NCBI GenBank assembly: GCA_007644065.1
Contig: VJWN01000009.1
Location: 992,001-1,056,000 of the forward strand
DNA length: 64,000 bases
Reading direction: 5' to 3'
Source: Margaritispora aquatica
Lineage: Eukaryota > Ascomycota > Leotiomycetes > Helotiales > Discinellaceae
In this document: piece after piece, positions 1-9,644 of the stretch
Position numbering within the stretch: the stretch's first letter is position 1
How the letters are laid out: each line of letters begins with the position of its first letter
Notes under the pieces: generated by a model
Seen by the model: only the letters and a program-made list of their open reading frames with translations
What the model was told of the DNA's origin: nothing
The model's database searches: none
Position numbers and translations under genes: made by a program

Positions 1-1079
1 GGATGCTTTGTGCCGCTTAACTCTTGTGCTAGAAACATACGATCAAATTCCTTGACCTTCTTGTGATGCGCCCGAACCTTAATGTATCGAGGTGGCTCTT
101 TGTGCTGTGGTATATATCCATTTGCGCCAATGGAGGATGAAAAAACATGAGCGTTCATGCCTTCTGTTCGGTGATCACCAAGTTCTGATTCATCGTCATC
201 GGCTTCGACGGACTGGTCCTTCTTTTTGGGTATGATGGAGAAGCGGCTGAGAAATGAAACACCCTTCCTATAAGAAAATTCGCCGTTAGTGATGTTGGGT
301 AATGGACATAAGCAGAAAGGAAAGCCCCGCAAGTTCCATACTCCAGTAAGGACACTGGAAGCCTATCAAGGTGTAAGACAACCAACTCACTTCTTCTCCC
401 TCAAAGGATTACTGTCGCTGCGCACGATATCGGGTGTCAATTGCCTATTCGGAGACGCTATCTCAGGGCTAATTGGACTCCCCTCGATAATCGGACTACT
501 AGGGGCAGCAGTATTTCTCAGTTTGTGGGGTATAGTGTTTTCGGTGTTCGTCCTCTTCAAGATGTGCTACAGCACATCATTAGCCATCCATAATGCATGG
601 TCAGTCCATATGTTGACAAAACGCTTGCCGATGATTAAGGTACGGAGTGCGTACAATAGAGAGTGGGTCAATGGCAGTTGAGGGCCTGTGAGATGTTGGC
701 GAAGTGGTGATAGTTGGCTTTTGCCCATTCATATCCCGTGTAGAGACATTCCGCACCAGTTGAAGCGGTGCTCTCTTCCCATTTGCGTGAGGATTGCCTA
801 TGGTGTATAGCTTCGTTAGCATGAGCGCAAGGGCTGAGAGTAAAAAGAAAAGCCATGACATTGGAACATCATTGGGAGACACTCTGCACGATTAGGCATT
901 GCCGACATATATCATAAGCAAAACTAACCTTCTGAGCTCGTCGAACTCTTCGGCCGGTGAGATTGCCCGCCATCCGTGGTATTCGAAGGAGAATCGAGAG
1001 ATGCGCCTTGTGTCCCGGCATTGCCCTCATGGCTTCTGGTGGCTATCACCTTAATTTGCGGCAGAGCAGGATCTGACAT
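1..1079 (-). CDS. WD40-repeat (WDR44/YMR102C-like) protein, N-terminal part, runs off left edge
   Basis: Four exons on the minus strand splice in one frame: 1079-929, 833-655, 566-391 and 267-1 (continues outside). Introns have GTTAGT, GTACGC and GTGAGT donors; the first acceptor follows a good pyrimidine tract. The start is the ATG at 1079, followed by MSDPALPQIKVIATRS. The first ~190 residues are low-complexity, rich in Ser, Pro and Thr. The last exon carries a conserved-looking block (KGVSFLSRFSIIPKKK, an acidic EADDDESELGDHRTEG stretch, then PPRYIKVRAHHKKVKEFDRM). I recall this block as the segment ahead of the beta-propeller in fungal WDR44-like WD40 proteins. The WD repeats themselves lie outside the window, so the family call rests on that block. 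An alternative acceptor for intron 1 (exon 2 starting at 881) would add 16 hydrophobic residues in the same frame. It shares an 852-bp divergent upstream region with the deaminase gene. Confidence 0.5.
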
Positions 1080-1931
1080 GGTCTGGTACGGTCCATATGT
1101 TCATGGAACGAAAGACAAAGGTTGGTAGGCCAAGGCCAGGTGGGCGTGTGAGCAATCACTATTTGCTGTATCTCGAGGCTTTCTGGCTCTCCTAGGGCTC
1201 CTGGCTGTCTTCTATCCGCAGATGCCGGAGCAGGTCGCAGGTCGCAGGATCAGCTTATTATGCTTGGATCGGAGTCTAATTGATTGCGCAGGATTCGTTG
1301 CGGCGGACCGAATGCGATGTCAGATGTCAGCTTCTTTGGTGAAAGCTTCTGTTGGTGGTTGATATCATATAAATCCACAGCAGAATGTGGTTGACAATGG
1401 ACGGAGCACGAGTGTGAACATTTATTGCGACTGTTGCTTTACGCTACGAGTAAGGTACAGAGATAGCTTCATGAGGTGAGGTGAGCTGAGCTGAGCTGAG
1501 GTTGGGTTGAGCGGGAAGTTCGAGGCTACAGTAACTAAATCCAGGAAAAGCTTCTATCATGTCCTGTCCTGCCGAAAATCTAAAACGGATGTTCCATGTT
1601 GCTCGAGTGACGTCGCCATCGGCGCTCGGGGACTTCACACTGGGACTGCTCAAATAAGCGGATGCGACATCACAAAGAATAGAATGGAAAACTATCAGTA
1701 TGCTAAAGGCACAATTCACAAAGTCGTAAAATAAAAGTATACGGCAACAGGAGACCAAGCCAGTGGATACTTCTGCGGATTGAAGACTGGACATGATACG
1801 TAATAAGTATTGTAATCAAGAACAACATACCGCTTGGCGACATTGTGAGTTCGGTGATCGCCCAGATTATTGAAGCATTTTCCAAGACCTGGAGTTGATT
1901 TGTCAACCTCACTTCACTATCGACTTCGACG
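1080..1931. promoter_or_regulatory. Divergent intergenic region between WD40-like gene and deaminase gene
   Basis: Both flanking genes start outward from here, so the stretch must contain two promoters. A TATA-like ATATCATATAAATCC lies at about 1361-1375, and a short GAGGTGAGCTGAGCTGAG-type tandem run at 1478-1502. Short open frames on both strands look random. I see no RNA gene. Confidence 0.5.
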
Positions 1932-2453
1932 ATGTCCATTCCCTCCAGCAGCAGGAGTTGTGCATCTGACATGACTCTCCATGTTGATTATATGAAGCAA
2001 GCTCTTGAATTGGCACGAAAATCCCCTCCAAAACCTACGAATTATCGAGTAGGGGCAATCCTTGTTGATACAGAAACGAATGCGATACTTGCGACAGGAT
2101 ATACTCTCGAATGCGAGGGCAACACACATGCAGAACAGTCTTGTTTCATCAAGCTAGCAAAGCAACACAACGTGGCAGAAGAAGAACTTGCAGATATCCT
2201 CTCGAAAACCACAGTACTCTACACAACAGTTGAACCTTGCTATAAGAGATTGAGTGGTAATCTGCCATGTGTCGAGAGAGTACTCCGACTGCGTGAAGCC
2301 ATCAAGACGGTATATGTTGGGGTCAAGGAACCAGAGAAGTTTGTGGGAGCAAATACTGGCAGGAAACAGCTAGAAGATGCCGGCATTGAAGTAATTCTCG
2401 TCGAGGGAATGGAGAAGGATATTCTCGAGGTTGCTACCGCTGGTCATCGATAA
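1932..2453 (+). CDS. Pyrimidine deaminase, RibD/Rib2 (cytidine/deoxycytidylate deaminase) family
   Basis: Single-exon 173-aa protein. The zinc site of the cytidine deaminase superfamily is complete: THAEQSC supplies His66 and the proton-shuttling Glu68, and EPCYKRLSGNLPC supplies Cys103 and Cys113. The CYKRLSGN context and the tail (VYVGVKEPEKF, then GRKQLEDAGIEV) resemble the deaminase domain of fungal Rib2, which deaminates the pyrimidine intermediate of riboflavin synthesis. Full Rib2 also has an N-terminal pseudouridine-synthase-like domain, absent here, so this is a stand-alone deaminase. Its substrate could be the riboflavin intermediate or another pyrimidine nucleotide. The ATG at 1932 is the first in frame; a second Met at residue 14 (MTLHVDYMKQALELA) could be the true start because the family homology begins there. 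The protein is probably soluble, with no signal peptide. Confidence 0.82.
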   Translation: MSIPSSSRSCASDMTLHVDYMKQALELARKSPPKPTNYRVGAILVDTETNAILATGYTLECEGNTHAEQSCFIKLAKQHNVAEEELADILSKTTVLYTTVEPCYKRLSGNLPCVERVLRLREAIKTVYVGVKEPEKFVGANTGRKQLEDAGIEVILVEGMEKDILEVATAGHR

Positions 2454-2819
2454 GATCTTTGGACAACTCCTCTGTCTCTACATCTCCACATACGTTGCTT
2501 TGCAACATGGCGACCTTGGAGGAGATTTTTGGCATACAAGATATCGAAGTGAATGGTGTATACTGTACGTGAGCATTTCTTATCGAACTTCTAGATCTGT
2601 TTGATCTAGATCTTCGCTGTAAGTTTAAGGCTGAACCGGACAAAAGACAACTCCATGTCCGCTCGCCGAAGAATGGTCATGACGACATTTAAGGCTACTT
2701 TTCAGCCTCTCTGTACGTTACAAACTCAATATCAACTCAATATCAACTCACTCAATTGCAACTTCTGGTCGTCAAGTTATTGAGCTTGTTAACTCAAACC
2801 GAGCGGCAATCTGATCAAG
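2454..2819. other. Short intergenic region with an 8-bp hairpin
   Basis: Lies between two genes on the same strand and should hold the 3' end of the deaminase transcript and the promoter of the next gene. It has a perfect inverted repeat, TCTAGATC and GATCTAGA, at 2590-2597 and 2603-2610 with a 5-nt loop. It also has a short ATATCAACTCA direct repeat near 2730-2750. Confidence 0.4.
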
Positions 2820-3912
2820 ATGACTCTTCTAAGTGCTCTTCTACATGTCACAAACTTCCGTAACCCCTTCTTGAGGCAAGTCTAAGGTATAAGATCGCCT
2901 CTATGCTTTGAGTCTGACAACGAATTAGGACATTGATCCCCTCAGTCGGTGCTGCATTTGCGATCCAAGGCGCGGTTGCTATTCCATCCATCTTAGCTCA
3001 ATCAGAGCGCTTCTATGATCTATCCGGATCTCTCACCTACCTCTCAGTCACAGCTTTGAGTCTGTATCTCCCGACTTTGAGGGCACGTGCAGCTGCACAA
3101 CTCGCAGGAAGTGCAAAGCCTGCATGGCCTAGTGTCCTCGCTGCCCTCAATGGCACAGGTGGACCAAACGGCCTGAACTGGCGACAAGTTGTCTTGAGTG
3201 CTGCTGTGTCTATCTGGGCTACGAGATGTAGGTGCCATCACCTCTTATCTCGGTTTCCAAGGACTTACTAACTCTCCACGCAGTGGGCTCCTACCTGTTC
3301 CAACGTGTTCTCTCTGATGGTAAAGACTCCCGCTTCGACGAGATCAAGAAATCACCGCCCAAGTTCCTGGTCGCCTTCGTCGCTCAAGCAACTTGGGTCT
3401 CACTCTGCCTTATGCCAATTCTAGCTGTTAACAGCATTCCACACGTCGCTCTCTCGACTCTGCCACTCATCACTCTGACCGATATCGCGGGTCTCGCTCT
3501 ATTCGTTGGTGGTTTAGGCTTCGAAGTCGCAGCCGACAGGCAGAAAAATGCCTGGGTCCAAGCTAAGAAGCGCAAGGAGCACGACGAGGAATTCCTCACC
3601 CATGGCTTGTGGAGCAAGAGTCGCCATCCTAATTACTTTGGCGAATCGACACTTTGGACCGGTATTGCTACCACCGCTGCAGGTGTATTGATGAGCAATG
3701 TTGGGCAGGTTGGCATGGGCTTGGCTGGGACGAGCTATGGTAGAATTGTGGGGCTTGGCATGTGTGCTGTTAGTCCTGCGTTCGTGACGTTCTTGCTTTT
3801 GAAGGTGTCTGGTGTTCCGTTGAGCGAGAAGAAGTATGACAAGCGTTATGGTAACAGGAAAGATTATCAGGAGTGGAAGAAGAACACTCCTATGTTTATT
3901 CCAAAGTTTTGA
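2820..3912 (+). CDS. DUF1295 / steroid 5-alpha-reductase-like integral membrane protein
   Basis: Three exons: 2820-2875, 2929-3227 and 3284-3912, giving about 327 aa. The first intron has a GC donor (AG|GCAAGT); a GT donor cannot be used because every alternative hits a stop or shifts frame. The protein is hydrophobic with about six membrane segments. The C-terminal part has the family signature: a run of polar residues (DRQKNAWVQAKKRKEHDEEF), then LWSKSRHPNYFGE, where the RHPNYFGE motif is diagnostic for DUF1295 and the related ICMT/steroid-reductase superfamily. It ends KDYQEWKKNTPMFIPKF. The family contains NAD(P)H-dependent reductases and small-molecule methyltransferases of membranes, but the fungal DUF1295 branch has no firm substrate. 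Likely in the ER or another inner membrane. The gene follows the deaminase on the same strand, with no obvious functional link. Confidence 0.85.
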
Positions 3913-4953
3913 GCAATCGGATGCGTTGGGTTTGATTTAGGCGTCATTAAGTCTCAAAGGTAGCAAAAGCAATGATAAAGGTCTTATTAATGACACTCGT
4001 TATATAACCAAGCCACCTGATAATTTTTGTTATCCAATCACAACTCCTCCATGCTTTTCCTGCATTCTCTGTTGCAGATCGCAATTATCGCCCTTTCCGC
4101 CCTTTTTCTCTCAGGGCGCGCCCTTTTCACTCGCTTAACCTGAGGCCTACCAACCAATCTGTCTGCCTTAGTGTACAACTCTGCAGTGCTCAGGTACTCT
4201 ACATTGTAGGATGTGACTGGCTCGGTAGGCTATGACTAGAGGCATATGAGAAGGGCGTGTGCATGGACTTGTGTGCGGGAGCTGCAGGTGGGCAAAGGGC
4301 GGATGGAAAGGATAGCGAAATGGGTGGAAGGGGGCATGAAATCGCTTCTTCTTGGGGAGCTGTTGAGCTGAGTTCTAGGGCGTAGGTTGGTGCTTGGATG
4401 ACTATGGCCTTTTAACAAGCCATGTCGCGCTATCTGCGTGATATATCAAAGTTGCGATTCAGGTTTAATGAAAATGTGTACTTCTCATTATCGACGATCA
4501 ACAATTCAAGCACTGGATCTAGACACAAACTTTATGATTAAGAAGTTGATATGACATCTCTTCATACAATCTATGGCTAGATATTTTACCCTCCATATCC
4601 CCCATAAGGTTCGAACCTCGAAAGTTCCCTCCTCGAATGGATTTATGCCCCTGGTCTTGGCCTCCTTGTTTGTTTGAATTCTTACATCTATGATACAATA
4701 TAATGCACACCTCTAATAGCAGAGCCGTAACGCCTTCTCATCCAATGCTTTTCGCCATGGTATGCTTCGCAAAACTGAGGAAATCGTACAAGAGCCACCA
4801 GTCTACGCTTCACTTCAGAGCCTCACCGTCTATCCTTTGAACGGAAACTCTCCAACCCACCCTGCTTGCACAGTGACATCCTTAGGTCCCCGTAGGCTAT
4901 CAACAATTAGCAAAGATGACTCCACAATACACACACCAGAATCAGGTAACTCA
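3913..4953. other. Intergenic, no gene seen
   Basis: About 1 kb between the converging DUF1295 gene and the minus-strand hypothetical. A palindrome GGTTCGAACC at about 4608-4617 resembles a tRNA T-arm, but no acceptor or anticodon arm can be built around it. A plus-strand open frame across 4762-5322 is the antisense of the next gene. Confidence 0.4.
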
Positions 4954-5505
4954 CTACTCCTTCAAGCTCACAGCCTCGACCTCCAACTCGCCCAATCCAT
5001 CCGGGTAGTCCTGCAGCACATCCCCAAGTATCTTGTCCGCGGTCCTGACGCTCAGCCCACTGTACGTCCCAATCCTCAGATCATCCTTGCGCGCAAAGCT
5101 AAACTCAGCTCCCTTGGACTCCAGCTCCTGTTGCAGCTCCGCGAATATGCCACTCCTTATCGAGTGAATTGGCTCTGCTTCAAGACCAAACACTATATCC
5201 CTCAACCTAGGGCTTCCCCTTACCCCAGGCCGCTCCATCGCGTAGGGCGCGGTGGTCTGGATGGTGAAGGGCCCCTGTTGAGAGGCAATCTTGGAAACGG
5301 CATTGGCGTAGGTGGATGCTGAGAGCGTGGTAGGTAGATTGGCCAAGATACACAGATATGGGTGAGCGACGAGGCGGCGAAGGTATCCTTTGGCTAGTTC
5401 GTTGTTCTTGAGCTTTGCTGCTTCTTCGCGGATGCGCTGAACTTTGTTGAAGGAGGAGGAAGTGAATTTCAGATAGACATTGTAGTTTCTTAATTTGGAA
5501 GCCAT
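4954..5505 (-). CDS. Hypothetical protein, possibly a degenerate 2H-phosphoesterase-like fold
   Basis: Single-exon 183-aa protein starting MASKLRNYNVYLKFTSSS at 5505. Composition and length look real, and the start ATG sits in a good context (AAGCCATGG on the coding strand). The order of predicted elements (HPYLCILANLP strand, PFTIQTTAPY, a strand-helix pair LRDIVFGLEAEPIHSIRSG, then LRIGTYSGLSV) recalls the duplicated alpha/beta fold of the 2'-5' RNA ligase/cyclic phosphodiesterase (2H) superfamily. Neither HxT/S catalytic motif is present at the expected places, so if it belongs there it is catalytically altered. I do not recognise a named family. No signal peptide or membrane segment. Confidence 0.6.
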   Translation of the reverse strand: MASKLRNYNVYLKFTSSSFNKVQRIREEAAKLKNNELAKGYLRRLVAHPYLCILANLPTTLSASTYANAVSKIASQQGPFTIQTTAPYAMERPGVRGSPRLRDIVFGLEAEPIHSIRSGIFAELQQELESKGAEFSFARKDDLRIGTYSGLSVRTADKILGDVLQDYPDGLGELEVEAVSLKE

Positions 5506-6083
5506 GGCGAAGGAAGTTGGGTGTAGAGAATTGAGATCTCAGTTTGGAGTCGGCAATGTAGATAGGATCGTAGTTATCCTGAGCTATCCAGATATTACAC
5601 GGTGGTGTTAGGGCTTCAGAAAATTATATCGTAGCCTTGTCATCCCGATTGAGCTTAGCGCATTCATCCTGTCCTCATGCTTCAGAGTTTCGTGCAAACA
5701 AATAGATAAAGTACTGTAGGGTAGGTATCCATGAAACTTCATACTTGACTAAGAATCAAGTTTGTCAGCCAGTCAATCCTTAATCGTTGGACTTCGAATG
5801 CCTGAAACCTTCTAGTAGAGAGATCATAAACTGCTCACGATGAGTTGACCCCAGGTCAAATTTCTCATTTCAATTAACAGCCTAAGCAGACTGGAATGAA
5901 TGTCTTACTCTGTATAGATCTTACATTTTCTTTTGCATCAAATATAAGTATAAGCAAAATTTTAGATTACAACTATTGACCAACTTGGACAATCACAATC
6001 TCACCCCCAAAATCGCTTAAGCCCCATTCCAAACTAACTGGGTATTCAATTTTCCTCCCTCCTCTTACACCTTATACCACAAT
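5506..6083. other. Intergenic, no gene seen
   Basis: Contains the upstream region of the 4954-5505 gene and the 3' flank of the large transporter gene. It is AT-rich with CT-rich patches near 6040-6080 and no recognisable feature. Confidence 0.4.
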
Positions 6084-9000
6084 TTAATCCTTCTTTCCCT
6101 TCCCACTTTCACTCCCACTCTCACCAAAGCTCGAGTTACTCTCATCTCTGACTCTAAACGAAAAATCTGTCTCTCCAACCAGATCTTTGACATGCTCCAC
6201 CAACCTCTTCAAATCATCCGAAATAAGGCTACTACAGACCTGTAGTACCGCATACGCACTGTACCCTGGCTCCTCGACGTGTCTCGCGTCTAGAATGCCT
6301 CTGTCCAACTTCTCTAACCTTCGGTTCAAATCATATGGTTGAGGAAGCTGGAGATATGGAGGCAGAGCCGAACCCTGGCGTACGGAAGCGGAGAGGAGAG
6401 AGAGAATGGATGTTACGGAGTGAGTGGTGGGGCCAATTGAGTCGACTAGCACAGTTAGGTCGTCGAGCCACTTGCGGCGGCTTGCGGGAGTTGAGTTTGG
6501 GTAGTTGAGACCGTTGCCTTTGGTCCAGTTTTCGGTTGCGTAGGACATTAGCGCGAGGTAGTTGAGGATGTTGGCTGAGCAGACAGTTATAGCGTCGTAT
6601 GTTTCCTTTTCACATTAGTAACACAACTTTTATATATCGTTGAATAACTTACTCTTGGGAACTTGCCACCCACCGTGAGCTCCCATTTCTGCCAGTCAGC
6701 GTGCTGCTTCAGTGAAGGGAGCAACAGCATTAGTTTGCCGTAAATCTTGTGGCGAGCTTTCTTCAAGCTTCTGCCCGGGGAAGTCTTCAGTTCCATGTCA
6801 CCTTCTTGGTCGTGCATTCTTGTTTTGATAGTAGAATGTACAGCAGAATAGTAATTAGCGAGAAGATACAGCGTAGTTCCCAGGTCTCTCCTCAACCAGC
6901 TCCGATCTGTAAGCGGGTAGGGGAAGATAGTCCAGAAGAACGCGATTGCGGACCCTCCAGCTACACAAGCCAACCTATACGGACCCAGCTCATAGATGGG
7001 ATAGTAAGGCTGTCCTGATGCTGAAGCAGCTTCAATACCGATCTTCCTCACTTGCAACTCATACCCGATAATAAGAACTTGCGTCACCATACAGATAAGC
7101 CAAATTGGAATAAAGCGTGGGATCTTGAGGAAGAGGTACATCTCAAGGAAGATAAAAAACCAGAGCATCACTATTATCCCTGGTGTTTTCTCGTCGACGA
7201 TGTACCATATAACCAAACTACAGACCATGCTCAGGCAAGTTCCTGCTACTCGGCCAAAAAATCCGAAGATAGACTGTCCAGATGTCATGGTCATACCGAT
7301 GGCAATGATAATCATTGCCCAGACCAATCTTTGCTCGATGAAGAACTTGTGGGTATCTCCCAGGAATGCAATAATGCCGACACTTAATGTTGCACAAGCA
7401 ACACGAAAGCCAAATGATGATTCAGTTGAGCCTAAAAAGTGAGGGATGGCGCGAAGGTAATTTCCAAAGTGCTGCCACGCGGTATTTGGAGGCAAGTGTT
7501 CTGGATCTTTCTTGGGATTAAATCCAGCTCCTAGATAAACTTTGTTTGTTCCAGACTCCAATGAGTCTGGTGTCTCATTATCGATGGTGCGGTCTTCTTT
7601 CCCGATGTTGGTGACCCATTTCTTGAATCTCCTCTTGCCAGGCAAAATGAGTCGCTTTTTCTTCATTGTGCCATCAGCCGCTTTCTTATCGGCAAATTGA
7701 ATGAGTTTGGTAATAGCCACTCCACAAGAGTAGAGAAGATGTTCAAGGTATAGAATCAAATACAGCTGCTGTTGATCAATCCTGTGGTTTTCCTCGCTTA
7801 GAGATGGTGGACTTTCAACTATGGGGCTACCAGGCTCAAATTGCTCTTCCGAAAGTCCTTTCTGTTTTGCCCATGCGCGCAGGACCTTGCCTCTGCTTTG
7901 ATAGAAAACTAGGACTTTTGCTTCTAAGTGTCTAGCAAAGTCAACATCTCCAGGTCGTGGGGTGTCTCCTTTAGCCTCCACATCTTCGGTTTTCTTGGCC
8001 TTTGGCTTGGGCAAGAGCTCCAATACAAGTCCCGCGTGTTCTAACCCTTCATCCATAGCCGCTGTGAGCACCTCAAATGGCGAATGCAATGTCTTCATGA
8101 TTTCGTTCCAGGTCTGTTGCTCTTTCTCCTTCGATGGTCGTCCCCGAGTCACCCACAGCTCTTCCTTATCAAATTTTGAGTTAGGGCCATCGATCCATCC
8201 TCTTCGCTCAGCTATCCTCTCGAATATATCTGTGATTGTGCTCATCCCAATGAGTGGTATCAAGATGCCACGAAAGAGCGTGAAAATTTCCTCGATATCT
8301 TTTGCGTCTAGCTTTCCCCAAGCTACCTCCATTTTAGCAAAAGGCAGATCACCATAGAGCTTCCCATGAAGTTCTTTCAGGCCCCCTAAAGTTGCTTTTA
8401 ATGCTTCACCTTTTGGGTTCTGTGCTGGGTGCGAACTGTCTTTTTTCTTGGACTTGCTCTTTTTCTTATCTTCCTGAGTGTCATTACTCGACGGTGGCTT
8501 TTGGGCAAACATGTCGCTGGTCTCCAAACTTTTCAAGTAGGCTGTTTGAGCTTTGATACAAGCTCTCATGAGGCCAATATAGCCAGCTTGCTCCTCTGAT
8601 ATGACGTTAGTAAAGTCTTCAGCATCCTAATGGTGGCTAATCAAGACCTTGGGGTCTTACTAAAAATGACCGTTCGGGAGCTAACAGGGATAATTAATAG
8701 ACTGACTCCTGTAGCAATTCCAAAAGCAGTCAAGAATCCTGTCAAGAGCTTTCGAATAAGCGTTTCGCCAGCTGCGATGGTAGGGAAGGATGCCCCAAAA
8801 GTGAAAGCCACGTTTGTAAAGATGGAATACATGATGACTGGAAACTGAAAAACAGGTGCCTTGGCCCTCAAGGTATTCACAAACCAGATGTTTGCAAATA
8901 GCCAAATCGCACAAACACTAGAGGTGTGTTAGCTTTCGTGTGGAACGAAAACAAGTGTAAGTACTGACGCAGCTTGAGATGAGTTGTATTCCTCAATAAC

Positions 9001-9644
9001 TCCTGGAGGAGTTGTATGTAATCTTGCTTGTACTCCAGACCAAATGCCTAATAATCCTATCGCCTGTATATATGTTAAATTTTAGATTCCCAAAAGACAT
9101 CTATACTGACCGAGCCGATACCAACTCCGATAGAATTCAGAACCAGTGTTTGAATATATTTCATCCGCGGCATGATACACATGGCCAGTATCGAAATAAT
9201 AGGTACTAGATATCCCAAGGTGGTAAAATATTCAGCAACAGCATCGGCTTGGTACATCGAAATTGCTTTGACAGTCAGCTACCATCTTTCCAAGCAAAGA
9301 TATGGTACTTGCCGATTGTCGGAGGAAGTGAAGCCCTTTACAACGATCAGTCACATCACATATAGATAATATTCCAGCACTCACTTGAACATCATCAACA
9401 CAGTCCCCAGATCCAATTCCAGCTTTCCCCACAATTCCTTCACTTTTGAGGGTTTCTTCGGTTCATCCTCCTGAACTCCAGACTGCTCCCTAGTCTTCAC
9501 CTTCTCAACCTTTGACCCATGACTACTCTCCTCTAAATCTGGTGAACTTGCTTCCCTCTCTTCCGCATCCCTTTGCTCATGATTTCTTATCTCCCGATCT
9601 ACCCGATTCCCCTCCATGGGTTTGGGATTCACCACTCCTGACAT
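6084..9644 (-). CDS. ArAE/FUSC-type membrane transporter (BRE4-related, DUF2421)
   Basis: Seven exons join in frame: 9644-9385, 9335-9313, 9265-9111, 9063-8969, 8917-8661, 8616-6653 and 6605-6084, giving 1091 aa. Exon 2 is only 23 nt (KASLPPTIA region) and is followed by a GC-AG intron (9312-9266). The acidic/basic N-terminus (~80 aa) precedes the conserved LPPTI...MYQADAV block and about six membrane helices. A long cytosolic domain follows (residues ~290-600, with the KKSKSKKKDSS tract and RRGWIDGPNSKF). A second membrane block (SFGFRVACATLSVGIIAFLG onward, with TMTSGQSIFGFFGRVAGT) and the DUF2421-type tail (FPYPLTDRSWLRRDLG) complete it. This is the layout of fungal putative ER/plasma-membrane transporters related to the bacterial aromatic-acid/fusaric-acid exporters. 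The substrate is unknown; export of aromatic or toxic weak acids is the family expectation. Confidence 0.88.

Noticed and set aside
834..881. Extra hydrophobic segment in the WD40-like gene from an earlier acceptor
   Set aside because: The acceptor at 834 follows a clear pyrimidine tract and gives the same frame; the earlier CAGAG acceptor is weaker.
4600..4625. tRNA-like B-box (GGTTCGAACC)
   Set aside because: The site is a self-complementary palindrome and no acceptor stem, D-arm or anticodon arm can be drawn around it.
4762..5322. 186-codon plus-strand open frame
   Set aside because: It is antisense to the 4954-5505 gene, whose start context and composition are better; the plus frame is Pro/Arg-rich shadow.
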